Assembly: GCA_013407085.1 (NCBI GenBank) | Contig: JACCGJ010020878.1 | Coordinates: 45,623-109,622, forward strand | Direction: 5' to 3' | Length of the DNA: 64,000 nt | Origin: Atriophallophorus winterbourni | Lineage: Eukaryota > Platyhelminthes > Trematoda > Plagiorchiida > Microphallidae | Shown: one piece after another, positions 37,101-49,600 of the stretch | Layout: every line of letters starts with the position of its first letter | Numbering within the stretch: the stretch's first letter is position 1 | Notes under the pieces: model-generated | Database searches by the model: none | What the model was told of the DNA's origin: nothing | What the model saw: only the letters and a program-made list of their open reading frames with translations | Translations under genes and position numbers: made by a program

Positions 37101-37445
37101 TTCATTACTATGCCACTCTCGCTAATATGCCACTTTTGCTCGGTCCCGACAAAATTCAATACAAAATAAATTTACTATGCCACTCCATACTCTCGTTACT
37201 ATGGCACTATTCTGTGACTATTTAAAAAAGCATTTTTGCGCATTTTACGCATATAGTCAGCCGGTTTCAAGATCAAACACGCGATCTGTCTACCTGACGC
37301 CAGCTACAACAAGCCAATCACCTCACGCACAACGACAAGACTCTTTCCTACTCTTGCTTTAAGTATCGATGGCTAGACCCACGAAAGCGCGCGCACAGAC
37401 ACTCACAACAGTGACATCGTTATTTTTCAAACTATTCAGCCCATA

Positions 37446-38000
37446 ATGTCAGCTCAGAAACGCAAGCGAACCGACTTTACGCTGAAGAAAAAGTTCGAGA
37501 TCATCGATGCTGCGAAGGAGGAGCCGAATCAGCCCAAGTTGGCGAGGGAGATTAGCAAGAAATGTGGCGTCGAAGTTAAGAGGACCACCGTTAATGGCAT
37601 TCTCAACAAAAAGGATGCAATTGAAACTGCAACCAAAGCTGGAGTTCCATCGAAGCGCATGAAGCTGACACAGCCTCACGACCGGAAGTTTGAGGAGGGA
37701 GTGCTGATGTGGTTTAAGCAAGTAAGAGGACTGCATCTGCCTGTCAGCGGCTATCTGATCAAGGAGAAGGCGATAAAACTGGCCTAGCTGATGCACATCC
37801 CAGACTTCATGGCTAACGACGGTTGGTTAGACAGCTTTAAGAAACGCAATGGCGTCACGTTCATGACAGTGCAGGGCGAAGCTAGAGCGGTGGATTCTCA
37901 ATCCCTTATTGATTGGCAGCAGCAGGTTCTCCGGCCCTTACTCAGGCTGTTCTCTGTAGATGAAGTCTTCAACCTGGACGAGACTGATGCAAGTGTGTGA
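37446..38000 (+). pseudogene. Tigger/pogo transposase, N-terminal part
   Basis: One frame with a single stop (TAG at 37785-37787). Residues 1-55 fit the CENP-B/Psq helix-turn-helix (KRKRTDFTLKKKFEII, AREISKKCGV). Residues 60-160 fit the CENP-B-type second DNA-binding domain (DGWLDSFKKRNGV). The frame ends just after the first catalytic aspartate block (VFNLDETD), jumping to a short acidic tail. The catalytic DDE core is missing, so it could at most bind DNA. Confidence 0.85.
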
Positions 38001-38183
38001 TCGGCTAGACAACGAGATGAACGAGATCCGACGAAAGAAAATGCGTCAGCCGACGACTTCTGAGAGCTTTGGACTGATCGATTGAGCAAATAAATGATGG
38101 ACTTGAGAAAATAAAGCCGTTTTTACGAAACCTCGTTATTATGCCACTCTCGCTACTACGCCACTCTTGTACGCTCCCAACGG

Positions 38184-38208
38184 GTGGCATAGTACTGAGA
38201 TTTGAGTG
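38184..38208 (-). repeat. Terminal inverted repeat, right
   Basis: Inverse partner of 37076-37100, followed by TA. Confidence 0.85.
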
Positions 38209-38801
38209 TATACAGAATTCGCATTACTGGATGTTTTGTTCTAGATTAGTGCATATCACATTGTTTTCATCAGTCTTTCACACGCGAAGATTTGATCACT
38301 CAATAAATGAGCATTCGTGCACAAGATATACTCATCAAATTTTATCCAGCATGAAACAATACGATTCCAAATGGTTGTATACATTTTAAAATAAAGCTTT
38401 CTAATCAGTGAATCAGAGTCTTTGGTGGCGAAGACAATTTAACCAAAATGAACGTGAAACGTAAATTGATTTTATAAAAAATGAATCGACAAAAATTTTA
38501 AAAATTGGTCATAGAAAACGGATGTACGAACCATAATATGTTTTAAGTCGTCATAAACTTACTGAAACAGTTTCGTGTGCTTCCTTTTTCAGTCGTCTAC
38601 AAATTTCTAATGTGAGTGATCAAGTTAATACAATGTGCAGAAAAGATGATAACTCTCAAACTGCAAGTCAATCGATTTACAGCGTGAAACTTGAGTTTTC
38701 GAGGTCGAAGTAATCATAAAAGTTACAGCCATATTGAACAAAATTCGTGGAGCTCGTGTGCTTTTTGTATGCGCTGTGTGTGGCCGTGACTAGTTTTAAT
38801 A

Positions 38802-38808
38802 ATATAAA
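38802..38808 (+). promoter_or_regulatory. Putative TATA box of the copy B pseudogene
   Basis: ATATAAA, 67 bp before the ATG at 38869, mirroring copy A. Confidence 0.5.
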
Positions 38809-38909
38809 TGGTCTTCGCTCATCGATATCGTCATATCGTGGCGCAAAGCAACGCAAGTCATAATTAAAATGCTTATCGTGGCTAATATAAGCTGTATGAC
38901 ATTAACTTC

Positions 38910-39600
38910 GTTGCTGTTGACATTGCGATTTAAAAATTCTTAGCGGTGAAAGATAGAACATAACGGACTTTATAATCATTTGCTCAATTGCGTGTGTTCC
39001 TATCTTCAAATATTTTTCGAGGGTTATTGGTGGGTTCGACTATCAAATATTGTTCTTATAAAGAACCACGACGCCTAATTACATAATAAACTTCTAAAAG
39101 TCACAGTTGGACTAAGATGGTATAAAATATTGAGTAATTGCTTATGAGCACAACTCAGTAGCAACTAGTATCAATATTCACGGCCCACCGATACATAAGT
39201 AGCCAGAATCAGAAACAAATACATACGGCAGAAACCAATTTGTGTTATGTCTCTTAGTAGTTGATCTGATTCACTTGGACTTTGTGTTACTCGAATAAGA
39301 GGACAGATACGAGCACTTCTGCGAAATGTTAATGGGTGAAATAGCATTCCCGTGAGTTGTTTTGTTGAGAAGATTCAGAAGTGGTAAACATATTCCTGTT
39401 TACTTAAGGGGAAGAAAACAAATCTGATTTAAAATAAAATTACTGGGATAGGATTTGCTGGTGACATACATGAAACTCTTTGCGTCTCAGATGGTTAGGT
39501 TTTGTTGGAATAAATCCGTCACAGGAAACATTAGAATATTTATCCGGAAATCACGGCTGCCGGGTGACAATTTCAAAGTTATATCACAAAATGTTTCTTT
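38910..39600. other. Copy B-specific sequence replacing start of intron 1
   Basis: Copy A's 8115-8700 has no match here; alignment resumes at about 39610 (TTAATCGAACTAAC). It contains weak protein-like stretches near 39440-39600 but no recognised motif. Its arrival removed the signal-peptide end and exon 1 donor. Confidence 0.5.
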
Positions 39601-39775
39601 GCATTTCGTTATAGTTTGGACACTATTATACCAATTAATCGAACTAACGTGCATCGATCAGTTACAATATCTCTAAATTTTTATCTAAGTCTGATACTCA
39701 ATGGATTGAATATAATCAACGTTCTAATTCAGAAACTTAATGTTCGAGTTCTAAAAATACGGAAAGTCAATGAAT

Positions 39776-40207
39776 TGTGCATGTATGTAACTGCTGGATC
39801 AATACTGTAGGAACAACTTCTAATCGTCCGAGCCCAAACATATAACCATTAACTAAAAAATCTCATTCACATGCATTTTCATTAGACACACCACCAACGA
39901 CCAGATTTGCGCTGGTTTCACTCATCAGGTTAAGACAATGGTATCAGAATCGACATGCGCTTGAATTAGTGGATGATTGGCTGACAAGTTGCGCGTGTAT
40001 GCTACTGATGTTTAAAGATGCAACGACCGAACCTGTTTAATCACATAAGAACAAATTCATGTATAAATGGGTTAAACCCATGACCAAGAACGAAAAAACT
40101 CATTTGCATGCATTTCCATCACACACGCCCTAGGATCTGATTTGTGCTGTTTGTACTTATTAGGTAGCGCCATAATTTAAGAATCCGCATACGCTTTTTC
40201 GTTCATG
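39776..40207 (-). repeat. Two hammerhead-repeat units, copy B intron 1
   Basis: Counterparts of 8907-9312. On the minus strand, unit 1 keeps CUGAUGAG but the GAAA box is AAAU. Unit 2 has CUAAUAA. Both look inactive. Confidence 0.7.
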
Positions 40208-40435
40208 GTCATAGGTTTAAGAACTGTCTACATGAAAGTGGGCCAATGTGATTGAACAGGTTGATCGTACCAGGTTTATCCAACAGTGGTATACAAGCGC
40301 AAATTGATATCAATCCATATCCATCCAACTATTCCAAGCGCATGTGTTTCCTGACCCTACTGTCATTACCTGATGAGTACAACCAGCACGAAACTGGTCG
40401 TGTGGTGTGTTATGAAATGAATGCAACTGAGCTTT
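40208..40435 (+). repeat. Opposite-facing hammerhead-repeat unit, copy B intron 1
   Basis: Counterpart of 9313-9540, head to head with the preceding units. It contains the hammerhead core listed separately. Confidence 0.7.
40359..40410 (+). ncRNA. Type I hammerhead ribozyme in copy B intron 1
   Basis: Plus strand: CTGATGA at 40370-40376, stem II GTAC-AACCA-GCAC (one A-C mismatch), GAAA at 40390-40393, CTG, then GTC ending at 40399 as the cleavage site, followed by GTGTGG. All invariant core bases are present. It lies in the sense strand of the pseudogene intron, so cleavage would have cut the pre-mRNA. Confidence 0.6.
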
Positions 40436-43431
40436 TTCGATAGTAGGGAATGTCATTCAAACGGTACTGTAAGTAATATCAAAAATGTGTAATTTAAATA
40501 ATCGTTTGATGAATATTAACTTGACACTTATGATAAACATAAATTCTCTAAATTTTTGGTCTGCTCTCTTCTTATAATTGTGTCTCTGTTTGCGCAACGT
40601 TTTTATATCCCCAACATATGATAAATCTCAGATATCATTCCAGGCATAGTTGGTTTCTAAAAATCTAAATTAGGGATACTTAATGGTTGTAAAATTCATT
40701 CAAACCGTGTGTACTGTCAATATTTCGACAAAACAAGTGATGCGCTCAGTTTAAGTGGTATATTATTTGTCGATAACGTGAATTGAAACATGATCATCTG
40801 CCTACCAACAGCAATATTTCCGCTACTTGACTTGGAAACGAATATGTTTGCCTACCACCAGCAATGCGAACAAATTACACCAAAAAAGCTAAAACATATG
40901 GCCGAAGTGGTTAGTTTGACAAATTAGCTTTATACGTTTTCGTTCATTCATCCGCATTTTGCATGGGACAATTTATTCTTTGTTTAAATGAGGTTTCATG
41001 TACCAAACCGTTTCTCTTCAAGTTAGATCAACATGTATGAGAGAATAAGTATGATATGGACGTATACGTTTAATGGATTACTAGGTATTGTTGAAAGATG
41101 CATTTTGAGACTACGTTACATTTTGGACTTGTATTTTAATCATAATTAAATTTATTCGACAACGTTAGTGTTATTTAAAAAATGCATTTTTTTGTTTCAA
41201 AAGGAATCCTTTCGGCACATTTGCATTTCAATGTCATAACTCACAAATTCAGGTCAATTGGTAACGATGTTTGAATGCAAATAATTAAGCCCCTGATAGA
41301 AGGGTTTAACAATTAACCAATGTTTCCCCATCGCGACTCGATGAAATCAAGTTTTCAAAACATTTAGATCAACGTGATTAACGTTTACACTTATTTCATT
41401 AATATTACAGGCCTAGTTTTGGCATTTCAGCAAAGGACAGTCAGTAGAATGTAAATTCAATTAGTAATTCTTCAATACCTCATCTATGAACTTACATGAA
41501 TATTTTAATGACCCCTCCGTAGAAACTAATTCGTTTGATTCGCTTGTTTGATCACTGAAATCATTGACAAGCAAGATGTTCGATCTTGGTTTTTGAAAAG
41601 TGAGAAACAATAATTTAGCCTGAGTGGAAAGTTAGGAGTTGCACAATAGCAACTCATGAACGATGGACACATGTTTCAACTATTGAGAGCGCTAAGTCTA
41701 CAACGTGCAGTTTAAATTCGAAACTTGAGATATTTTATGGAAATGATATAATCAGAGTTACGAAACAATTTTCCAATATGCTATGTTTTCCTTATTAATT
41801 GAGCGGGTAATAGGTCAATGTTGATTTGTCTTGAACGAGCGTTCAAAAGTGAAAGTGCGTTCAGCCAGCTATAATTACACCAACACGATATACGAGGGGT
41901 TAATTATATTTTTATGCTTTAAAAATATGGTCTTAGTTTGATTCAATGGACTTTACACTATGCTAGAATAAAAATGACATTTTACCAATCTAGAATCTTT
42001 TCCATTTTACTTTGACATTATGCATTGCACAAAAAAGAATCTCCTTCATATATACTATTTTGGATGCTGAATTTTAGATAAGACGATCTCTTCGCTTACC
42101 CGATTGCACCATAACAAGATATCACATTTTGGGTTATCACATGGTTCTCGCTGAAATAAGAATAAATCTCGAATTGGGGAAATTGACGCTTTTAGAGGGC
42201 TTGATTGAATTACAGAAGACCATGAATTTCCTTGCTTTCCGAACACAAGGTATGTGACAAAACGCGTGTTGTCCCGTTGCATTCGAACACGCATGATTAT
42301 ATTACGTTCAGATCAGCCCACACACCCTCTTGTAATGTGCGTTACATGTTTTACTTAGATTTCCTCAGCACTCAGCGATTGCGAGTTTGTATACTAGATA
42401 TTGTTCAAAGATGTCGCAATGACTTCCCGGTAACTAAATGTGGCAAATTTTCCACCGCTGCTTAAACAAAACTGAGTGTTTCGCCTATAAAGCAACAATT
42501 TTATTGCAATGCCGCAGAGGCTCATTTTGTTATTATAGGCCTTACATGTGTGGGCATCATTGAGAGTTAACAATGAGTAGCTGACAAAAAAAATAATTTT
42601 CCACAAATAAGCGCGATTTCAAACATAAATTGATTATTCAGTATATTTCAACAAACACCGAATAAATCGTGAAATTCGAATTCAGATTAAAAACGGAGTA
42701 AAATAATGAACAATTTAAGGTATATTTATTATATTAATTGTTGAATTGCGTTTGTTGGTAATTGATTCCGAGGCAGACTATTCTGAACATGTTTAACGAT
42801 TACAGGGTGGCATCTGCAAATTGAATCAAGCTGTTACGTTTTCTTTAAAGTGTAACGAAAATATACTTTCATTTATCAATACCTGACAACTTTATTTCCC
42901 CATTTATATTTCTGTCTAGAGGATCGGAACGTTCTGAATATGAAAATGCTTGGCAGCTTGCAAACAAGTAACACTGAATATATTTTGGTGCTCATATCTC
43001 CATCCCTCACAGACACTGTTTTATTAGAATTGTGCATCAAAATTAGTTAAACTGCGTCTAATTAATCATCTGCCTAGATCGACCGTAGCTCAAAAAATCT
43101 TGATTGTAGATTGGTTGCTGAGGCTTAATTGCAAGTGATATTTCCGAATCACTTATGCGACTCTGTACTCAATGTGAAATACGTGTATCATCTCAATGTT
43201 TTATAAACTTTTGACAATATTCGCACACTATATAGTGCTTTTCGCGCATTGAAATGGCAGAATAAACTACACACTTGCAAATAAAAGTTGTTTTGGATGA
43301 CTCAGAAATTGAATCAATTGCACGACGCAAATGAGGAACTTTTCAAAGTATATGTCAACCGAAATGTTTTTATCGCAAGTTCATATACCTTATGAAACAT
43401 TCCAGAAATACACATCAGCTCTTTAGCAGAC

Positions 43432-46400
43432 AACTCCGCAAACTGCCGGTCCCAAGCCCGGGTGAAAAAGGAGGAGGGTTGGGCGTGGGGCTAGCAACCC
43501 TACCCCGTAAAAGACAACGCTGCTACAGAAACTTCAACAACAAAAACTGCACAAAAGCTGTCTGGACGGGAGGACTCCTCTTCAGTGGGGCTCATGACGC
43601 GTGCTGGTGAAAGCCTTCGGGAAGACAACTCGCCGATAAGGCTTCTCACGGCCAAAACAAAGACCAGGATGGGGACCTGGAACATCAGAACCCTATATGA
43701 GAGCGGGGAATTATCACAGGTAGCCAAAGAGATGGAAAGTTACAACATCAAAGTTCTAGGCCTATGTGAGACTCGATGGAATGGGAGCGGTCAAAACAGA
43801 CTATCTTCAGGGGAAACCATCATCTATTTCGGACATGAAGATATGAATCATATCCACACTCAAAGAGTGGCAATATTGTTAGCGCCAGAGGCTACGAGAG
43901 CGCTAATGGCATGGGAACCTGTCTCACCGAGACTTATGGCAGCCAGGTTCAACTCCAAGGGAAGGAGGATCACCATCATCCAGTGTGATGCGCCAACAAA
44001 CACAGCCCAAGAAGAGGAGAAGGAAGATTTCTACAAATCTTTACAGGTTCTTCTAGACCGGACTCCGCGCAGAGACATGAAGATCGTCATGGGCGACTCG
44101 AACGCTAAGGTCGGTGATGACAACACAGGCAGGGAACTCATCATAGGCAGACACGGCGTGGGTACCTGCAACGAGAACGGAGAGCTTTTCACAGACTTTT
44201 GTTCGTTCAATGACTTAGTAATAGATGGCACCATTTAGCCTCACAAAAGGATCCACAAGACTACTTGGACTTCACCCGATGGGAAGACGGAAAATCAGAT
44301 AGATCACTTCACCATTGACAGAAAGTGGAGGCGTAGTGTGCTGGACGTCAGAGTGAGGCGCGACGCCGATGCAGCCTCCAACCATCACCTGCTGGTTGCA
44401 ACAATGCTGACCAAGCTGAAGTCCTTCAACGATTTGTCGGGAAGAGCGTACCACAAGTTCAACACACAGTAATTGATGGACAAAAAGAAATCAGAAGAGT
44501 TCAACTGTGAGGTCAGGAATAGGTTCGAGGCGCTGTCGGAGTTGGCCGACGAAACAATAGAAAATCACTGGGCAGGAAAACGAAAGACCTGGCAGGATGC
44601 GTGCACTAAAGTTCTGGGAAAGAAAGAGAGGGGACAGAAGGAATGGCTGACGAAGGGTACCTGGGAGAAGATTAAGAAGAGGAGGGATTTGAAGATGGAA
44701 ATTAGCAGATGCTGTGACCTGCAACAGAAGGCAGACCTCAAAGCACAATATTGGGAGACAAACCGGGAAGTGAAGAAGGGTGCTAGACAGGACAAAAGGA
44801 AATTTATACACAACCTAACAGATGAGGCAGAGCTAGCGGCAAAGCTGAATAACATGAAGAGGGTATATGAAATCACCCGAGCCTTGTCAGGAAAGAGTTC
44901 CAAACCGAGCAATCCAGTCAAGGACAAAAATGGAAGAACCATGACAAGCGAGGAGGGGCAAAGGAAAAGATGGGTGGAACATTTTGAAGAAATTCCAAAC
45001 AGACCACCTCCGCAAACATCTTCTGATATATCACCAGCAAAGGAATCCCTATGCATTAACATCAACCCTCCAACAATTGCAGAAATCATCAATGCCATCA
45101 AGTCCCTGAAGAATGGTAAGGCACCAGACCCTGACGCATCCCCTAAGAAGCTCTAAAGGCAGACGCGACAGCGGCAGGGGAGATGTTACACCCCTTTCTG
45201 GTGAAGTTATGGGAACAGGAGAGAGTTCCGGCTGACTGGAAGCTCGGGCATTTGGTAAAGCTCCCCAAGAAAGGCGACCTTTCCCAATGCGGCAACTGGC
45301 GAGGAATCATGTTGCTGTCCATCCCCAGCAAAGTACTGACCAAAATCATCTTGGAGAGATTGAAAGAGGCGTTAGACAAGAAACTTAGAACAGAACAGGC
45401 GGGGTTTAGGCAAGATAGGTCATGGATAGATCATTTCGCCACTCTGCGTATTATCATCGAGCAATCCATCGAATGGCAGTCTCCTTTGTACGCGATCTTC
45501 GTCGACTTCAAAAAGCGTTTGACAGCGTCGACAGGAAGATAATATGGAAGCTAATGCAACACTACGGAATCCCGCAAAAGCTGACAAACATCATCCAACA
45601 GCTCTATGAGGACTCATCATGCCAGATCATCCACAACGGAAAGCTGACAGACCCCTTTCCAGTGAAGACTGGAGTGAGGCAAGGTTACATGCTCTCGCCG
45701 ATAATTTTCTTGATCGTCATAGACTGGATTATGAGAAGAAGTACAGAGGGCAGCAACACCGGCATCCAGTGGACCCCCACCAAACATCTCGAAGACCTTA
45801 ATTTTGCGGATGACATCGGCCTCCTGTCTCACAAGCAACAGCATGCACAGTCTAATCTAACGCGCCTAGCAGAAGAGGCAGAGAAGACGGGCCTAAAAAT
45901 CAACATAAAGAAAACCGAGGTGATGCGATTGAACAACCAACTACAGCAGCCACTGCATCTACAGGGGAAAGACGTGGTGGAGACTGACCGCTTTGTTTAC
46001 CTTGGAAGCGTGGTCAACATTGATGGTTGCACAGAAGACGACGTCAAGAGCCGAATCAGCAAAGCAAGGGTAGCGTTCAACACCCTGCGCCCCATCTGGA
46101 AATCTGAGGCCTTGTCCCAGCGCAGCAAAGTCCGCATCTTTAACACCAACGTAAAAGCAGTCCTCCTCTACGGGTTCGAAACATGGCGGGTTACCCACAA
46201 CATCACCAACAAGATACAAACATTTGTCAACAAGTGCTTGCGCCACATTCTTAACATCAGGTGGCCTGAGAAGATTTCAAACACAGACCTATGGCGTAGA
46301 ACCAACCAGAACCCTGTTGATCAGGACATCAAGAAAAGAAAATGGGGTGGATAGGTCACACACTCCGCAAACCAGCTGATAACGTCACTAGGCAAGCACG

Positions 46401-46600
46401 AGACTGGAATACACAAGGTAAAAGGAAAGTGGGACGACCCAAGCAGTCGTGGAGAAGATCAGTCGTAAGTGAAGCGAAGGATGCCGGAATGACATGGACT
46501 CAGCTGAGGATAGCAGCCCAGGACAGAGTTCGCTAGCGTGGCGTTCTTGCAGCCCTATGCTCCAACAGGAGTTCACAGGAATAAGTCAAGTAAGTCAAGT
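43432..46600 (+). mobile_element. RTE-type non-LTR retrotransposon in copy B intron 5
   Basis: Bounded by an imperfect 11-bp target duplication (CTTTAGCAGAC at 43421-43431, TTTCAGCAGAC at 46601-46611). It ends in a short tandem repeat (AAGTCAAGT twice), as RTE elements do. AP endonuclease from about 43660 (MGTWNIRTLYESG, CETRW). Its catalytic SDH reads SNH near 44380. RT from about 45100 (LKNGKAPDPD, then FADDIGL near 45803-45823, intact). Stops at 44236 and 44470, with frameshifts near 45150, 45515 and 46345. Strongly resembles schistosome SR2-like RTEs. Copy A has the empty site near 13475. Confidence 0.92.
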
Positions 46601-49600
46601 TTTCAGCAGACGTTTGGATGTAGACTTTAGTTGCATTCATCAACCAGTGAGGACCAATAGCCTCATGAGTGTTGAGATACGCGAGTTTTTCTTGGGGAAC
46701 AATTTTAGGCTCAATTAACACAATTTCTGAAAATCTAAATGTTAAGACATAGTCACTACTTTGCTCAGTCTACTCAAAGCTACGTATCTGTGTCACAGGT
46801 GCACCGGTTAAGAAAATGCATCATTTTACAACAAGCGCAATGTTTGCAGACAAATAAAGCAAGATCTGCGAGAGGTCACTTGAAAGTGTGTACGATTGAT
46901 GATAACTGATGAGGACGGTTGCACATCAGTTTGGCCGGATGCTTTTACAAATATTCTATGGTTTCTTACCAGACTTATAGGTCGATTATATGGAAGCATT
47001 GTAGAACGCTGGTGCTATCAATATTGCGTCGATCTACACCGAGCGTGTCTAGAGCCTAATTAATTAAAGCGCTATTTTGTTAATATAAAAATGTGAAAAA
47101 ACATCATATCTGGTCTCATAATTTCCTTTCAATCGTGCTTCGAAAGATTATCGCAAACAAACGTCTGCCCTGGCGCGAGATGTAGAATATCCGACTGAAT
47201 ACAGATCCTATTACGCAGTATTTATTCAAATAATCTTTATGACACATTGCTCGATGGAGCCTAAATTTTAATTAGCTCTATTTCTGGTTTTAGTTAAAGT
47301 AACGTGTGATTATCATAGTATTGTTTGAAACAGAATCCAGAATCACGTCGAAACATTCGTATAAATGCAAGCAGAATGTACAATGCATTCATTTAAATGC
47401 TTCTTCATTTAACATAAATGAACCTGATAATGAGGTAACATCTTAAACAGGTAAATGAAATGGTAAATGAAATTTGAACATCAGTTGATAATGCTTCGCA
47501 ATTTCAAGGCAAGGCCTATATAAGATTTAATCACTTACTTTTGCAGTAACGTGTTATAATTTAGGAAAACTCTGATTTTCCAGTAACTGACCTTAACGTA
47601 AATGAGATATATTAAAAACGCATGACTGCGTTGTGAATAATAAAAGAAGTTCCAGATATCAATTCTGAGTACCTGAATTATTTAACGGCTTCAACAATAA
47701 TCTACCATCTATATTTCGATCCTAGGAACAAATTATTTCAATATTTCAACCTGCTGTGAATAATTTACAAGTTGACGAATCTCGTGAAACGAACTACCAC
47801 AGAAACGTAATTGACCGAATAGCTGATGTTCGCATGACCCTAAATTATGATTACAATTTGCGGAGATTCCCGGAAAGTTGGACCCTCAATACTTTGCCAA
47901 TTCTCTTTGGAAATTGACACGCTAACGTTTAAATCGTCTTTTGTATTGTATTCAGATGGCGGTAAGCAAATTGTATAACGTGTTACATTTAACGACAATT
48001 TGTGGTGATGTCGTCAATGGAAAAGACTTGGGACACAAGAAACACATAGTTATTCACAACATTGACCATAATTCCAACGAGGTTACCACGAGCAAATGTG
48101 AGCATTACTGGTAACTGTAAAATCGAATATCTGTGACTTGGTACTGAGCATCATATTCGGATTTAAAAGATAGGAATATGACGAAATAAACATCAAGCAA
48201 TTTTGCTGACTTTCTGGTGCGAGTTGAGACATCATTTATGAAATCTGCGTCACCCATAGAACAGTAACATGTATAAGCCATTCAATGGTTGACAGATCGC
48301 TATCATCACGTGTCAAAATATTATTGAATCAAACAGCTAGTCTCTTTCCGTTATTTCAACTTCATTTCCCAAACTTTATTTCTTTAAATGATCTTCCCAC
48401 ATATTCATTAGATATGCAGGAATAGCCGAACAGATATGACGTTATTATGTTTGACGATATGATTGGCATTCGACATGAAGTGTCTGTGACCACTCATGTA
48501 ACAATCCATGGCAAAATTTCTGCCTCGGCTTTTTCTGTGATATAAACTGAATAGGGACAGAAATGGTATTGTACGTTGAGGAGAATTGTGGAAAAAACTT
48601 ATTCAGTCAAACCTCGCAGCGGTAATCATGATATTATATACGATATACAAGCCGTGTATATATAAAATTCGATTGGAATTACAATTACATGACCGTGGAA
48701 CGGAGACTTTAATATTATATTTTGGTTTAATGCATTTCATTTGGTATATATTTCAAATGAGGCATAATGTATGGGAATAAAAGGATGCATGTGTGAAAAC
48801 GCCTCGGTTTTTCATCAGAATTTTATTCATGGTGAGAGCTGAATATAATCCGTCATTTAAGAATTTATTGTTTTCAAATCATATTAAAGTAGGTTTCATT
48901 AGAAATCAGATGTATTATTTGGGATTTTTGTTGAATTTGAGTGCTTAAATTATTTGTTCGAAACATAGTGCGGTGTTTGAATTTACCGACTACTTTAAGA
49001 AGCGAATGTATGCTTATTTTCAAATAGTGCGAAGTTTATCATTTTCATTCGAACTGCCATTTGAATCAGAAACGCCAAACCTTGAATTCATACATCTCAG
49101 TACGATATATCTTCCATTAACAATCTGCATGTATATAAAATAATTTTGTATTCATTAAATCATATATATTTAGCATCGGCTCCGAGTGTGACAGGTTAGT
49201 CATATTAAAACAAATCAATAATAATCTAGTGTATTTATAATGAATTTTGTGCAGACATTACTTGATAAGCTGGCCCGCAAATCTTTGCCGTTGTAGTGAA
49301 GTGATTATTAGTATTTTGTGATGTTTGGTAGCGGTAACACTGAAAATATGACATGAAACTTCGTATTAAATTTCGCAGGTCGTTATATAGAAGCTCTTGC
49401 GCAGTTCGTAATATGTGTTTATCCCACATTGATACCACATCTAGTTGTGGATATATTCACACTATTTTGTGTATAATAGCTTAGACGACCCAAGCGTGAT
49501 TTTATAAAGCGAGGTCATAAAACCTTTGTAGTGTCTTGTTGAGAATAGTGGAACTAATCACTAGCCGTTTGACCAACAAATTTTCTTTATCCGTAATTGT

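Larger units (their letters stand above)
37076..38208 (+). mobile_element. Tigger/pogo DNA transposon, internally deleted
   Basis: 1133 bp with 25-bp terminal inverted repeats (three mismatches) and TA target duplications (37074-37075 and 38209-38210). The motif TATGCCACT recurs several times just inside both ends, possible transposase-binding sites. The remaining ORF codes for the DNA-binding half only. It lies at the left edge of duplication copy B. Confidence 0.85.

Noticed and set aside
37449..37796. 115-codon minus-strand ORF
   Set aside because: Antisense shadow of the Tigger DNA-binding domain.
44565..45101. 178-codon minus-strand ORF
   Set aside because: Antisense shadow of the RTE coding region, low complexity in the wrong frame.
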